From the NCBI GenBank assembly GCA_051155755.1, contig DAXETY010000003.1:1-12475 (forward strand): 12,475 nt of DNA, read 5' to 3'. The translations under genes were made by a program, and so were the position numbers. The notes under the pieces are model-generated. The model worked only from the letters and a program-made list of their open reading frames with translations. It made no database searches and was not told where the DNA came from. This DNA is from DAXETY01 sp051155755. GTDB taxonomy: Bacteria > Desulfobacterota > Desulfobacteria > Desulfobacterales > SG8-13. Below are positions 1-6,733 of this stretch, one piece after another. The first letter of the stretch is position 1. Each line of letters begins with the position of its first letter.

Positions 1-447
1 AAACAGATGATGAAAACCCTGGACGGCGGACGCCTGTCCATCGGAGCCATGGGACTGGGCGGCGCCCAGGGCTGTTTTGATCTGGCCATCCGTTATGCCC
101 GCGAACGGGAACAGTTCGGAATGCCGATTTCCAAATTCCAGGTCAACGCTTTCAAGTTGTCCGACATGGCCACGGAGATCGACGCGGCGCGGTTGATGCT
201 GTATCGTGCCTGCTGGCTGCGTGACAACAACAAGCCTTTTTCCAAAGAGGCCGCCATGGCAAAGCTCTATTGCTCGGAGGTCATGTATCGCTGCGCCAAC
301 CATGCCGTTCAGTTGCACGGCGGTTACGGGCTGATGCAAGAATACGACGTCGAGCGGTTTTACCGGGATCAGAAACTGCTGGAAATCGGTGAGGGCACCT
401 CCGAGGTGCAGCGCCTGGTGATCGCGCGACACATCGGCGCCATGTAG
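1..447 (+). CDS. Acyl-CoA dehydrogenase, C-terminal part (5' end outside window)
   Basis: The reading frame is open from base 1 and ends at TAG 445-447, so about 148 C-terminal residues are visible. It is the helical C-terminal domain of a flavin-dependent acyl-CoA dehydrogenase, which oxidises an acyl-CoA to the 2,3-enoyl-CoA and normally passes electrons to electron-transfer flavoprotein in the cytoplasm. Visible family motifs are YAREREQFGMPISKFQ (FAD and subunit contacts), HGGYGLMQEYDVERFYRD, and EIGEGTSEVQRLVIARHI at the end. The glutamate of EGTSE is the usual position of the catalytic base in short/medium-chain and butyryl-CoA type enzymes. Substrate chain length cannot be read from this fragment. 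A tight hairpin and then an XRE-cupin regulator gene follow on the same strand, so the two may be co-transcribed. The internal ATGs at 7 and 10 are not credible starts because the N-terminal and middle domains must lie upstream. Confidence 0.93.
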   Translation, partial: KQMMKTLDGGRLSIGAMGLGGAQGCFDLAIRYAREREQFGMPISKFQVNAFKLSDMATEIDAARLMLYRACWLRDNNKPFSKEAAMAKLYCSEVMYRCANHAVQLHGGYGLMQEYDVERFYRDQKLLEIGEGTSEVQRLVIARHIGAM

Positions 448-486
448 ACTCGTGCCCGTTCAGAAATGGCCCTTTACCCGCTGAGC

Positions 487-501
487 CCCGCCGAAGGCGG
501 G
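487..501 (+). other. Tight GC hairpin between the dehydrogenase and regulator genes
   Basis: CCCGCC (487-492), loop GAA, GGCGGG (496-501) form a perfect 6-bp stem, 39 bases after the dehydrogenase stop. No T-run follows (the next bases are ATTACC), so it is not a typical intrinsic terminator. It could slow transcription or protect the 3' end of the upstream message. A short imperfect palindrome, TCCGAAATTCCGGA (515-528), lies just ahead of the next gene's ribosome site and could be an operator for that regulator. That is inference only. Confidence 0.4.
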
Positions 502-543
502 ATTACCGACAGTGTCCGAAATTCCGGATCGAAGGAGAAAATT

Positions 544-1182
544 ATGGAAAAAAAGGCCCCGAAACCTTACATCAACGTCGATTTTTTCGAAGATCTCACC
601 GGCACCATTCCCGAGACGACCCGGGAGGGCATCGAAGAAATCGGCATCCGTATAAAGAACCTCCGGGAACAAAAAGGACTGAGTCTTGCAGAGCTTTCCA
701 AACTGACCGGTTTCGACGTGGCATTTCTGGAGGGCATCGAAAAAGAGCAGGTGCAGCCGCAACTCGGCACGGTGATCAAACTGTCCAAGGCCCTGGACAG
801 CGCTTTCGGGCGGATCGTCTCCGGTGTCGGGGACCGTCTGTATTCCATCACCCGCAAAAACGAACGCCGCATCGTGTCGCGGTCCACCTCCCACACCGGA
901 AAACGCAAGGCTTACACCTATATGAGCCTGGCACCCGATGTAAGGGGCCGACACATGGAGGCCCTGCTGGTGCAGCTGGAAGAAGATCCCGAAGAGGAAA
1001 TCTCCGTTCACGAGGGCGAAGAGTTTATTTTCGTACTGGACGGCATCGTCAAAATGAAAATCGGCGACAACTCTTTCTCCCTGGAGCCGGGCGACAGCAT
1101 CTACTACCTGTCCACCACCCCTCACCACATCTCGGCCCGGGAAGGCAAAGCCACAATTATGGCGGTATTGTATGAGGGGTGA
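544..1182 (+). CDS. XRE-family regulator with C-terminal cupin domain
   Basis: This 212-residue protein has an N-terminal lambda-repressor-like helix-turn-helix (about residues 33-90, including GIRIKNLREQKGLSLAELS and LTGFDVAFLEGIEKEQVQP). A cupin_2 beta-barrel follows (about 140-210, with VHEGEEFIFVLDG and LEPGDSIYYLSTTPHHIS). H156, E160 and H194/H195 are candidate metal or ligand contacts. The architecture is that of one-component regulators that bind DNA through the HTH and a small molecule through the cupin. The ATG at 544 was chosen because GGAG at 534-537 sits 6 bases upstream; the in-frame ATG at 466 has no such site and would add 26 atypical residues. The gene follows an acyl-CoA dehydrogenase on the same strand, so control of acyl-CoA catabolism is a reasonable inference. 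The effector is unknown. It converges with the lipocalin-like gene, leaving only 23 bases between the stops. Confidence 0.9.
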   Translation: MEKKAPKPYINVDFFEDLTGTIPETTREGIEEIGIRIKNLREQKGLSLAELSKLTGFDVAFLEGIEKEQVQPQLGTVIKLSKALDSAFGRIVSGVGDRLYSITRKNERRIVSRSTSHTGKRKAYTYMSLAPDVRGRHMEALLVQLEEDPEEEISVHEGEEFIFVLDGIVKMKIGDNSFSLEPGDSIYYLSTTPHHISAREGKATIMAVLYEG

Positions 1183-1188
1183 GCCGGT

Positions 1189-1215
1189 TGGCACGTTAGC
1201 CACCGTTACAACGGT
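1189..1215. other. Small inverted repeats between convergent genes
   Basis: Two short stem-loops occupy the gap between the convergent stops: TGGC-ACGTTA-GCCA (1189-1202), and ACCGT-TACA-ACGGT (1202-1215), which overlaps the TAA of the minus-strand gene. Neither has a T-tract on either strand, so a bidirectional terminator is possible but weakly supported. Confidence 0.25.
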
Positions 1216-2384
1216 CGGTCGAAAGGTTCGGCGTAACCGGTCAATTCCACATATCCCACCCCCGCCACGGGTTGCCCGCGGGAGGTGCCGCGCACCGAGA
1301 CACTGCCCTCCCAATAGGTTACGCCGGTGCTCTGAGTGGTGCGCATCTCCTGGTCGACGAGGCCGGCTTCGATCACCAGGTTGATCTGCAGTTCGGGAAT
1401 CGTCAGCCGCCACCTGACCGGATACTCGGCACCGCTGGACGGACTTTTCCAGTGGGCCTGCGCTTTTAGATCGAAGGCATCCTTGCCGATCGCACGCGCG
1501 GTCCCATCCGCGAGAACAAATGTCCCGCTCGAAGCCGGGTGCAGGCCGCCGGCAGCGCGGCGCAGGGTAAACACCATCAACTCGGTGCGATCTTCCAATT
1601 GAAGGCTGAACCAGTCCCAGCCTTCCAGGCCGGGCTCCAGCGGCGCGGTGCTGAACTCGTGGTCCATCCAGGCCAGTCCGCTCACCGCAAATTGACTTTC
1701 GTCGAGGCCGATGGCCCCGCGCGCCGCCAGGCGCGTAAACGAATAGTAACAGCTGGCCATATCGGCCTGGCTGCCCTTGCGGCTGTAGCCTTCTTCGCCG
1801 TGCAGCACGAGGTCTTTTTCCGGCGCCAGCGTCAGGTCCAGGGAAAACGCCTCTGTGTACGCCTGCAAGTGGTGGTTTTCCGGTGTAATCGCGATCTGCC
1901 AATTTTTCAAAAACAACTCGACGCGATCGCCCTCCCGGCGGGTGCCGCTCAGTGAGAGCGCCTCGCGAGCAATTTCCTCGGCAAACAGGTGCTGCTCCGC
2001 TTGAATGTCGGTGATGGCGGCATGTCCCAGATAGAGTTGCCGGGTCCGCCAGCGCGATGCCGGTCGGGGCCATTTTCGTTCGGCGCCCGGCGGACTGATT
2101 TGATGCCGGAACAGGGTGAGTTGAAATCCGAAACGCCGGCCGGCGTCATCGGCAAGGTTGCCGGTGTAATACCACCATTCGGTGCGATATCCCGGATGGG
2201 GACCGTGATCGTCGGGGAACCGAAGATTGCAGGGACCGTCGACCCTGCGGAAATCTTCGTCCTGGGACATCACCGGAACCGCAACGGCGAGCAGGCAGGC
2301 CGCCCACATCAACCAGGCGCCGATCCGCACAGACTTGCAACGAATGGGTTTGATCTGTCTTTTTCCTGAATTCACCGGATTCAT
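1206..2384 (-). CDS. Secreted CrtC/AttH-family lipocalin-like protein
   Basis: This 392-residue protein belongs to the AttH/CrtC lipocalin-like family (COG5621-type 'predicted secreted hydrolase'; related to carotenoid 1,2-hydratase). Diagnostic segments are HPGYRTEWWYYTGNL (63-77), GLAWMDHEFS (236-245), YWEGSVSV (357-364) and GVGYVELTGY (375-384). The N-terminus has a basic stretch (KRQIKPIRCKSVR) and a hydrophobic core (IGAWLMWAACLLAVAVPVM), consistent with a signal peptide or anchor and export across the inner membrane. The start at 2384 (MNPVNS) is a choice: in-frame ATGs also lie at 2411 and 2447 but run through hairpin repeats, while AAAGG lies 2 bases before 2384. The gene sits behind an FtsX permease and its ATPase, the arrangement seen in AttEFGH-type loci, so it probably works with that transporter on a hydrophobic ligand at the envelope. 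The true reaction, if any, is unknown. Confidence 0.85.
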   Translation of the reverse strand: MNPVNSGKRQIKPIRCKSVRIGAWLMWAACLLAVAVPVMSQDEDFRRVDGPCNLRFPDDHGPHPGYRTEWWYYTGNLADDAGRRFGFQLTLFRHQISPPGAERKWPRPASRWRTRQLYLGHAAITDIQAEQHLFAEEIAREALSLSGTRREGDRVELFLKNWQIAITPENHHLQAYTEAFSLDLTLAPEKDLVLHGEEGYSRKGSQADMASCYYSFTRLAARGAIGLDESQFAVSGLAWMDHEFSTAPLEPGLEGWDWFSLQLEDRTELMVFTLRRAAGGLHPASSGTFVLADGTARAIGKDAFDLKAQAHWKSPSSGAEYPVRWRLTIPELQINLVIEAGLVDQEMRTTQSTGVTYWEGSVSVRGTSRGQPVAGVGYVELTGYAEPFDRPL

Positions 2385-2413
2385 GCCTTTATTGAGCGTT
2401 AAAAGTCCCATGT

Positions 2414-2426
2414 GCCGCCTTGCGGC
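2414..2426. repeat. Short GC hairpin in leader of lipocalin-like gene
   Basis: GCCGC-CTT-GCGGC is a perfect 5-bp stem with a 3-base loop, placed 30 bases upstream of the chosen start at 2384. It lies in the untranslated leader if that start is right, or inside the coding region if the gene begins at 2447. It is one of three hairpins crowded into the gap between the permease and the lipocalin-like gene. Confidence 0.35.
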
Positions 2427-2460
2427 GACCAAAGCGCAAAAGAACATTCTGCGGCCGGTG

Positions 2461-2480
2461 GGCGGGCACGGTGGCCCGCC
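2461..2480. repeat. REP-like GC palindrome (GGCGGGC...GCCCGCC)
   Basis: GGCGGGC (2461-2467) and GCCCGCC (2474-2480) form a perfect 7-bp stem around loop ACGGTG. Read on the minus strand with its flank it gives TAGGGCGGGCCACCGTGCC, close to the GTAGGGCGGGC-type dispersed palindromes common between genes in many GC-rich bacteria. It lies between the permease stop and the lipocalin start, where it could stabilise the upstream mRNA end or lower expression of the downstream gene. Only one copy is visible here, so repeat status is inferred from resemblance. Confidence 0.45.
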
Positions 2481-2510
2481 CTACGAAACCACGCTTCGAT
2501 GACCTGCATA

Positions 2511-2540
2511 ACCGTCGGGCCGGCCACCGCGCCGGACGGT
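2511..2540 (-). other. Bulged stem-loop just after the permease stop
   Basis: ACCGT (2511-2515) pairs with ACGGT (2536-2540), and inside it CCGGC (2520-2524) pairs with GCCGG (2531-2535), leaving a 4-base bulge. It begins about 9 bases past the permease stop codon on the transcribed strand. No U-tract follows, so it is more likely a processing, pausing or mRNA-stabilising structure than an efficient terminator. Confidence 0.35.
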
Positions 2541-2549
2541 TTGTGCTGA

Positions 2550-5150
2550 TCACCGTTCCCGCAAAACAAACGCCGGCGGCCGGCTGAATGCCAGCCGGAT
2601 CGCCGGCAGGGCCGCCAGCAGGGCCGTGGCCACGATCAGCGGCAGCGACAGCATCAGCGTCAACACGTCCAGGTGAAACAAAAACGACCAGCCGAACGAC
2701 TGCACGTTGATCACGTAAATCAGGAGATACGACAGCAGAAACCCGCAGATCAATCCGCCGAATTCTCCCGCCAGCACCAGCAAAACCGACTCCCAGAGGA
2801 TCATTGCCCGAATCTGCCCCCGACCGGCCCCCACGGCAATCAGGGTGTTCAACTGGGAGGCTCGTTCCAGCACCTGAACGGCCAGGGTCGTGGTGATGCC
2901 CATCGCCGCGATGACCAGCGCGATCAGCAGCAGCACGCTGGTAACGGCAAAGGTTTCATCGAACACCCGCAGGATCTCGCCGCGCAGTTCCGCACCGCCG
3001 ATCATGTCCAGGTGGTGGCCGCAGTGCTCGATGACCTGGCGGCGAAGTTCGGCCAGAGCTCGATCCGGATCGTTGGGCCGGTCGCGGAAGAAAATACGGG
3101 CACCGCTCCAGCCCGGATCGAAATATTTCCGTTTGAAGGCCGCGTGATCGTAGAACACCACCCCGCCGTTGGTGCGATAGTCACGAATAACCCCCACGAT
3201 GAGTTCGTCGATGCGGGCGCTGCCGATCCGGGTCTGATATCGGTCCCCCACCGACAACCCGGTGCGGTTGGCAAAGACCTCCGAGACCACGATGCCGTCT
3301 CCGCGCACCAGCTGCGGAATCGCCGCCCCGGGCGAACCTTCCTTCCACACGAAGCCGCCGTGACGCAGAAAGGTTTCGATATCCAGCGCATCCATTTCGT
3401 ATTCGAACCGGCCCTGGCGCAGCGCGATGCGGCGGCTTTCCACGATATCCACCGGCAGGTCGATCATTCGCAACCCTTCGATTACTTTCCGGGGCATCGG
3501 ATCGCGAAAGCGGTTGAGGGTGGACATCTTGGCGGTCACAAACAAATCCCCGCTGACGGTCTGGTTGACCCACAACTCCACGGTGGAACGAAAACTCTGG
3601 ATCATGACCACCAGCGCGGTAAACAGCGCCACGGCCGTGATTAACGCGCCCACCGAGACCGCGGTCCGAATGCCGCTGTCGCGCACGTACCGGCCGGCCA
3701 GATAGGCCGCCGTGCCGAACCTGCGACGCAGCAGCGGCACGGTGGCACTTCCCAGCTTTTCCAGGCCGAATGGAGCCAGCAGTGCAAACCCGACGAACAG
3801 CAGAAACATGGCGGCATACCCCGCCATGGAAATGCCGCCGTAAGACGGAATCAGGGAAAGCGGCCAAGCGGCGGCGATCATCGGCAGACCCAGGCAGGCC
3901 AGCTGCCGGGCCGTTCTGCGACGCAGGGACGGCTGGCGCCGCGCCGTAAGCGCCTCCTTGGGAGAAACCTGCATGGCTTCCCGGGCCGGTTGCAGGGCCG
4001 CCAATACCGACACCCCGACAGTGACGCCAAGGGACAGCACGATTTCCCAGGGATCCAGCACCAGGGAATCCACATGAACGCGCACAAACAGGGTGGAAAT
4101 GGTCTGACTGACCCCCTGCAGCAGATAGCGAACCAGCAGGCCGCTGATGGGCAGTGCCAGCAGCCACCCGATCATCCCCAGAAAAGCCCCTTCGGCCAGA
4201 AAGAGACGAAAAAGAAATTCGGGCCCCGCACCGGTGGATCGCAATATGGCCAGCTCATGTCTGCGGGAGGCAGCGTTCAGTGCCACCAGGCTGTATACCA
4301 GAAACATGCCGACGAACAAGGAAGCGAAGCTCAGAATCGAAAGGTTGATCTGGTAGGCCCGAATCATGCTCTCGCCGCGCTTGCGGATCTCAGAGGACGG
4401 TTCGAGCCGGGCGCCGGGCGGAAGCAGCCTTTCAAGCTCGGTTTGACGCGCTGCGGTGGATCGATCGACAGGGGAGACCAGAATCAGGTCGATGCGGTCG
4501 ACCACGCCGATTGTTTCGGTAAATTCCTGGAAGGTGGCGATGTCGCAAATGGCCACCCGGCCGCCCTCCACCAGCGCCAGGCCGAGGGCTTCCAGCACGC
4601 CGATGATTTCGAAGTCGACCGTGCGACGGGCGTGCTCCAGGGTCAGCTGCGTGCCGGCTTCCCAATCGTATCGATCTGAAAGATATTTACTCACCAGCAG
4701 GGTGGACGGCGAACGCAACAGGTCCAGCCACTGGCGCTCGGTGCCGGAAGGGGGATCTCCGCGCACTTCCCAGCTGCGAATACCGCGATCGAGCAACGGA
4801 TCGAATCCGATCAGCAGAAAGGGTTCACCCCGGCGATCCACGGGCTGTACGTAAGCACTGAGGGCCGCGGAAGTTTTTTTGACGGCGGGATGACGAATCA
4901 ACTCCGGCAGAATGGTTTCGGGGAGACGACCGCCCGACTGCAGAACCACAAAATCCGAAGTGCCGGCAAAAAGATCGACGCTGCGGGCAAACGATGCCAG
5001 GGAAGCATGTATCGAAAGCCGCACGCTGGTAAAAACGGCGGCACCCAGGGAAATCCCCAGAATGACGATCAGGGCCCGCGTCCGATGCATCCACATGTAT
5101 CGCAGGCTGAACCAGACAAGCATGCGGGAAAATTGGGTCACACCACTCAT
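2550..5150 (-). CDS. FtsX/MacB-type ABC transporter permease, duplicated (866 aa)
   Basis: A large inner-membrane permease of the MacB/LolCE (FtsX) superfamily, which uses cytoplasmic ATP hydrolysis to drive mechanical movement of a periplasmic domain rather than a conventional channel. Residues 25-45 (RALIVILGISLGAAVFTSV) form the first membrane segment, followed by a MacB-like periplasmic domain (about 50-260). A first FtsX domain spans about 268-400, with the ASRRHELAILRSTGA cytoplasmic coupling segment. A membrane pair (415-460), another segment (497-520), a second periplasmic domain (520-725) and a second FtsX domain (735-860, with ERASQLNTLIAVGAGRGQIRAM) follow. It is thus two MacB/LolC-type halves in one chain. 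The start at 5150 was chosen because its ATG overlaps the ATPase stop as ATGA; the longer frame would run 33 residues into the ATPase gene. Its partners are the ATPase upstream and the secreted lipocalin-like protein downstream. Confidence 0.92.
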   Translation of the reverse strand: MSGVTQFSRMLVWFSLRYMWMHRTRALIVILGISLGAAVFTSVRLSIHASLASFARSVDLFAGTSDFVVLQSGGRLPETILPELIRHPAVKKTSAALSAYVQPVDRRGEPFLLIGFDPLLDRGIRSWEVRGDPPSGTERQWLDLLRSPSTLLVSKYLSDRYDWEAGTQLTLEHARRTVDFEIIGVLEALGLALVEGGRVAICDIATFQEFTETIGVVDRIDLILVSPVDRSTAARQTELERLLPPGARLEPSSEIRKRGESMIRAYQINLSILSFASLFVGMFLVYSLVALNAASRRHELAILRSTGAGPEFLFRLFLAEGAFLGMIGWLLALPISGLLVRYLLQGVSQTISTLFVRVHVDSLVLDPWEIVLSLGVTVGVSVLAALQPAREAMQVSPKEALTARRQPSLRRRTARQLACLGLPMIAAAWPLSLIPSYGGISMAGYAAMFLLFVGFALLAPFGLEKLGSATVPLLRRRFGTAAYLAGRYVRDSGIRTAVSVGALITAVALFTALVVMIQSFRSTVELWVNQTVSGDLFVTAKMSTLNRFRDPMPRKVIEGLRMIDLPVDIVESRRIALRQGRFEYEMDALDIETFLRHGGFVWKEGSPGAAIPQLVRGDGIVVSEVFANRTGLSVGDRYQTRIGSARIDELIVGVIRDYRTNGGVVFYDHAAFKRKYFDPGWSGARIFFRDRPNDPDRALAELRRQVIEHCGHHLDMIGGAELRGEILRVFDETFAVTSVLLLIALVIAAMGITTTLAVQVLERASQLNTLIAVGAGRGQIRAMILWESVLLVLAGEFGGLICGFLLSYLLIYVINVQSFGWSFLFHLDVLTLMLSLPLIVATALLAALPAIRLAFSRPPAFVLRER

Positions 5151-5842
5151 GACTGGGATTGGATTCTGCCGTCTTTCAGCCGCAAACGCAGCGTGGCATA
5201 GGGGTCTGCCAGTGTGCTGTGCGTGGCGATCACCACGGTGCGTTGCCACTTGCGGTTCAATTCCACCAGCAGTTCGATAACGGCCTGCCCGTTGCGGCTG
5301 TCCAGGTTGCCGGTGGGCTCATCGGCCAAAATGATATCGGGTTCGTTGATCAGCGCGCGGGCAATGGCGGTGCGCTGCATTTCCCCCCCGGACAGCTGGG
5401 ACGGCAGGTGCTGCAGCCGACGCTCGAGTCCCAGCCAATGCAACAATTCCAGCGCCCGGGGCTCGATTTGCGCCGGCGTATTGCCGGCCAGCATCGCCGG
5501 CAGGCAGGTGTTTTCCAGAACGGTCAGGGTCGGCAGCAGGTTGAAGGATTGAAATACCATGCCGACCACTTTGCGCCGGAAACCGGTCAGCATTTTTTCG
5601 GTTGCCCGCGCCATATCGTATCCGGCCACCTGAATGTCTCCCTGGCTGGGGCGATCCAGACCGGCCATCAACGACAGCAGGGTGCTCTTGCCCGAGCCGC
5701 TGACGCCGCTCAACACCGCCAGAGCGCCGCTTGAGATGTCCAGGTCGATGCGGTCCAAACCGGTTACGCTGGTCTCCCCGAGCGAATAGATCCGGGTCAG
5801 ACCGCGGGCGGAGATGATGGGAACGGGTGGAGTTGAGTTCAA
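5147..5842 (-). CDS. LolD/MacB-type ABC transporter ATP-binding protein
   Basis: A 231-residue nucleotide-binding subunit of the LolD/MacB/FtsE class. It has a complete set of motifs: Walker A GVSGSGKST (46-54), Q-loop glutamine 98 in VFQSFNLLP, signature LSGGEMQR (150-157), Walker B IILADEPTGNLD (170-181) and H-loop H208 in ATHS. It should be catalytically active and power the overlapping permease. The start is TTG at 5842; an in-frame TGA lies two codons upstream, and no ATG or GTG occurs before the conserved IISARGLTRIY strand, so TTG is the best available start. It has no convincing Shine-Dalgarno sequence, and the 70-base heptamer repeat begins 30 bases upstream. Low or conditional translation is therefore possible. 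The 4-base ATGA overlap with the permease indicates translational coupling. Confidence 0.92.
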   Translation of the reverse strand: MNSTPPVPIISARGLTRIYSLGETSVTGLDRIDLDISSGALAVLSGVSGSGKSTLLSLMAGLDRPSQGDIQVAGYDMARATEKMLTGFRRKVVGMVFQSFNLLPTLTVLENTCLPAMLAGNTPAQIEPRALELLHWLGLERRLQHLPSQLSGGEMQRTAIARALINEPDIILADEPTGNLDSRNGQAVIELLVELNRKWQRTVVIATHSTLADPYATLRLRLKDGRIQSQS

Positions 5843-5872
5843 TCTTCAGCGATCGCAGGCAATGCGTTTGTA

Positions 5873-5942
5873 TGGCTTATAGCTCATGGCTCGTAGCTCA
5901 TAGTTCATAGCTCATAGCTCATAGCTCACAGCTTGTAGCTCA
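5873..5942. repeat. Heptamer tandem repeat array, unit TAGCTCA (copy 1)
   Basis: Ten consecutive 7-base units run in unbroken register from 5873 to 5942. Six are exactly TAGCTCA (starting 5880, 5894, 5908, 5915, 5922, 5936); the others differ by one or more bases (TGGCTTA, TGGCTCG, TAGTTCA, CAGCTTG). It ends in an A-run and lies just upstream of the ATPase TTG start, in the likely leader of the transporter transcript. A second array of the same unit lies at 6539-6580. Confidence 0.9.
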
Positions 5943-6066
5943 TAAAAAAAGGTCCGTAAGTGCGTAAAATTGTAAATGACTAAAATGTAAAATTAAAAAA
6001 TCGGCTCGTCGTCCGTGATTTGATTGCAATTGACAGTCTGACAGATAAGTTTAAGAGTAGTTGGTT
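5943..6066. other. AT-rich non-coding stretch between the repeat arrays
   Basis: The bases between the two copy-1 arrays are strongly AT-rich in otherwise GC-rich DNA and encode nothing I can support. GGTCCGT (5951-5957) and GTCCGTG (6011-6017) echo the heptamers found at 6591-6618. On the minus strand TACAAT (within 5968-5980) resembles a -10 element, with only a weak -35 match ahead of it, so a promoter for the ATPase-permease-lipocalin unit could lie here. The whole 322 bases from 5843 to 6164 contain no gene. Confidence 0.4.
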
Positions 6067-6098
6067 TTTCGCCGTTTCGCCCTTTCGCCGTTTCGCCC
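6067..6098. repeat. Octamer tandem repeat, TTTCGCCG/TTTCGCCC (copy 1)
   Basis: Four 8-base units lie in perfect register: TTTCGCCG (6067), TTTCGCCC (6075), TTTCGCCG (6083), TTTCGCCC (6091). The array is thus two exact copies of a 16-base unit, and a partial TTTC follows. It lies downstream of the DUF423 stop codon when read along that gene. A diverged copy is at 6671-6702. Confidence 0.88.
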
Positions 6099-6164
6099 TT
6101 TCAGATCCTTTTTGTTAACAACCGTCGGCATGTGAACTCAAGAGGAACCGTGTACGGCCCCATG

Positions 6165-6539
6165 TCACCTGGGAATGCGCAGCGCCAGTCCGGCCAGCAG
6201 CAGCCAGCCGGCCATCAGGCAGATGCCGCCCACGGGAGTTAAGAACTGAAAGGTTCGAATCCCTGCCACGGATATCAGAAACAGGTTGCCCTGGAACAAT
6301 ACCGAACCGAGCACCATCAGCCAGCCGGCGTACTGAAATGGAACCTGCGGGTGCACAAACTGCAGTATGGCCACGGCAAGGATGCCCAGCCCATGGTAGA
6401 ACAGGTACTGGGTGGCCAGGTTGAAATTGCCCATGCCGTCCATGCGAATGAGTGTATCGCGCAGAGCGTGGCTGCCCAGGGCACCGGCCACCACCGCCAG
6501 GAAACAAAATGAGGCACCGATGAAAAGCATGGATTTCAT
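6165..6539 (-). CDS. DUF423 family small membrane protein
   Basis: A 124-residue integral inner-membrane protein with four hydrophobic segments: about residues 5-24, 44-62, 70-92 and 98-120. The N-terminal motif GASFCFLAVVAGALGSHAL and the central NFNLATQYLFYHGLGILAV are characteristic of the DUF423 (YgdD/YwdK) family, whose usual length is near 125 residues. Its biochemical function is not established. The ATG at 6539 is used; a second ATG lies three codons in (6530). No normal ribosome site precedes the start. The only purine-rich match is GAG, 9 bases upstream, and it belongs to the TGAGCTA heptamer array that abuts the start codon. The gene is flanked on both sides by repeat arrays and lies 237 bases after the cytochrome stop on the same strand. 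Confidence 0.88.
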   Translation of the reverse strand: MKSMLFIGASFCFLAVVAGALGSHALRDTLIRMDGMGNFNLATQYLFYHGLGILAVAILQFVHPQVPFQYAGWLMVLGSVLFQGNLFLISVAGIRTFQFLTPVGGICLMAGWLLLAGLALRIPR

Positions 6540-6580
6540 AGGTTATAGCTCATAGCTCATAGCCCGTAGCTCGTAGCAAA
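6539..6580. repeat. Heptamer tandem repeat array, unit TAGCTCA (copy 2)
   Basis: Six 7-base units in register, TAGGTTA-TAGCTCA-TAGCTCA-TAGCCCG-TAGCTCG-TAGCAAA. The first degenerate unit begins on the last base of the DUF423 start codon, so the array forms the immediate leader of that gene. It shares its unit and orientation with the array at 5873-5942. Confidence 0.85.
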
Positions 6581-6590
6581 ACAAAAACCA

Positions 6591-6618
6591 GGTACGTTGT
6601 CCGTGGTCCGTTGTTAAA
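6591..6618. repeat. Short heptamer run, GGTCCGT-like
   Basis: Four 7-base steps can be read: GGTACGT-TGTCCGT-GGTCCGT-TGTTAAA. The middle two match at six of seven positions. The same words, GGTCCGT and GTCCGTG, occur singly in the copy-1 spacer (5951 and 6011), again between the TAGCTCA and TTTCGCC arrays. That makes the order of elements the same on both sides of the DUF423 gene. Confidence 0.55.
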
Positions 6619-6638
6619 GGCCGAACAGCTGTATGCCC

Positions 6639-6650
6639 GGGGGGGGGGGG
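6639..6650. repeat. Homopolymer tract of 12 G
   Basis: Twelve consecutive G on the plus strand (12 C on the transcribed strand), flanked by CCC and CC, lie in the non-coding gap between the cytochrome and DUF423 genes. Tracts of this length are slippage-prone and also a common place for assembly or sequencing error, so the exact length should not be trusted. Confidence 0.85.
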
Positions 6651-6670
6651 CCAGGACTCCGGGTTGGATT

Positions 6671-6702
6671 TTTCGCCGTTTCGACCTCTCGCCGTCTCGC
6701 CG
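6671..6702. repeat. Octamer tandem repeat, TTTCGCCG-like (copy 2)
   Basis: Four 8-base units, TTTCGCCG-TTTCGACC-TCTCGCCG-TCTCGCCG, followed by TTTCAATT. It is a diverged relative of the array at 6067-6098 in the same orientation, downstream of the cytochrome gene when read along its strand. Confidence 0.8.
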
Positions 6703-6733
6703 TTTCAATTCGTCCGAGTCACTGCAAGCCGTC

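Noticed and set aside
460..2073. Long minus-strand open frame (537 codons) crossing the XRE-cupin gene and half the lipocalin-like gene
   Set aside because: It overlaps two well-supported genes in other frames and is rich in Arg/Gly/Pro as expected for shadow translation. No domain is visible.
2673..3644. Plus-strand open frame (323 codons) opposite the permease
   Set aside because: Its composition is Gln/His/Arg-rich shadow coding against a clear two-part FtsX permease.
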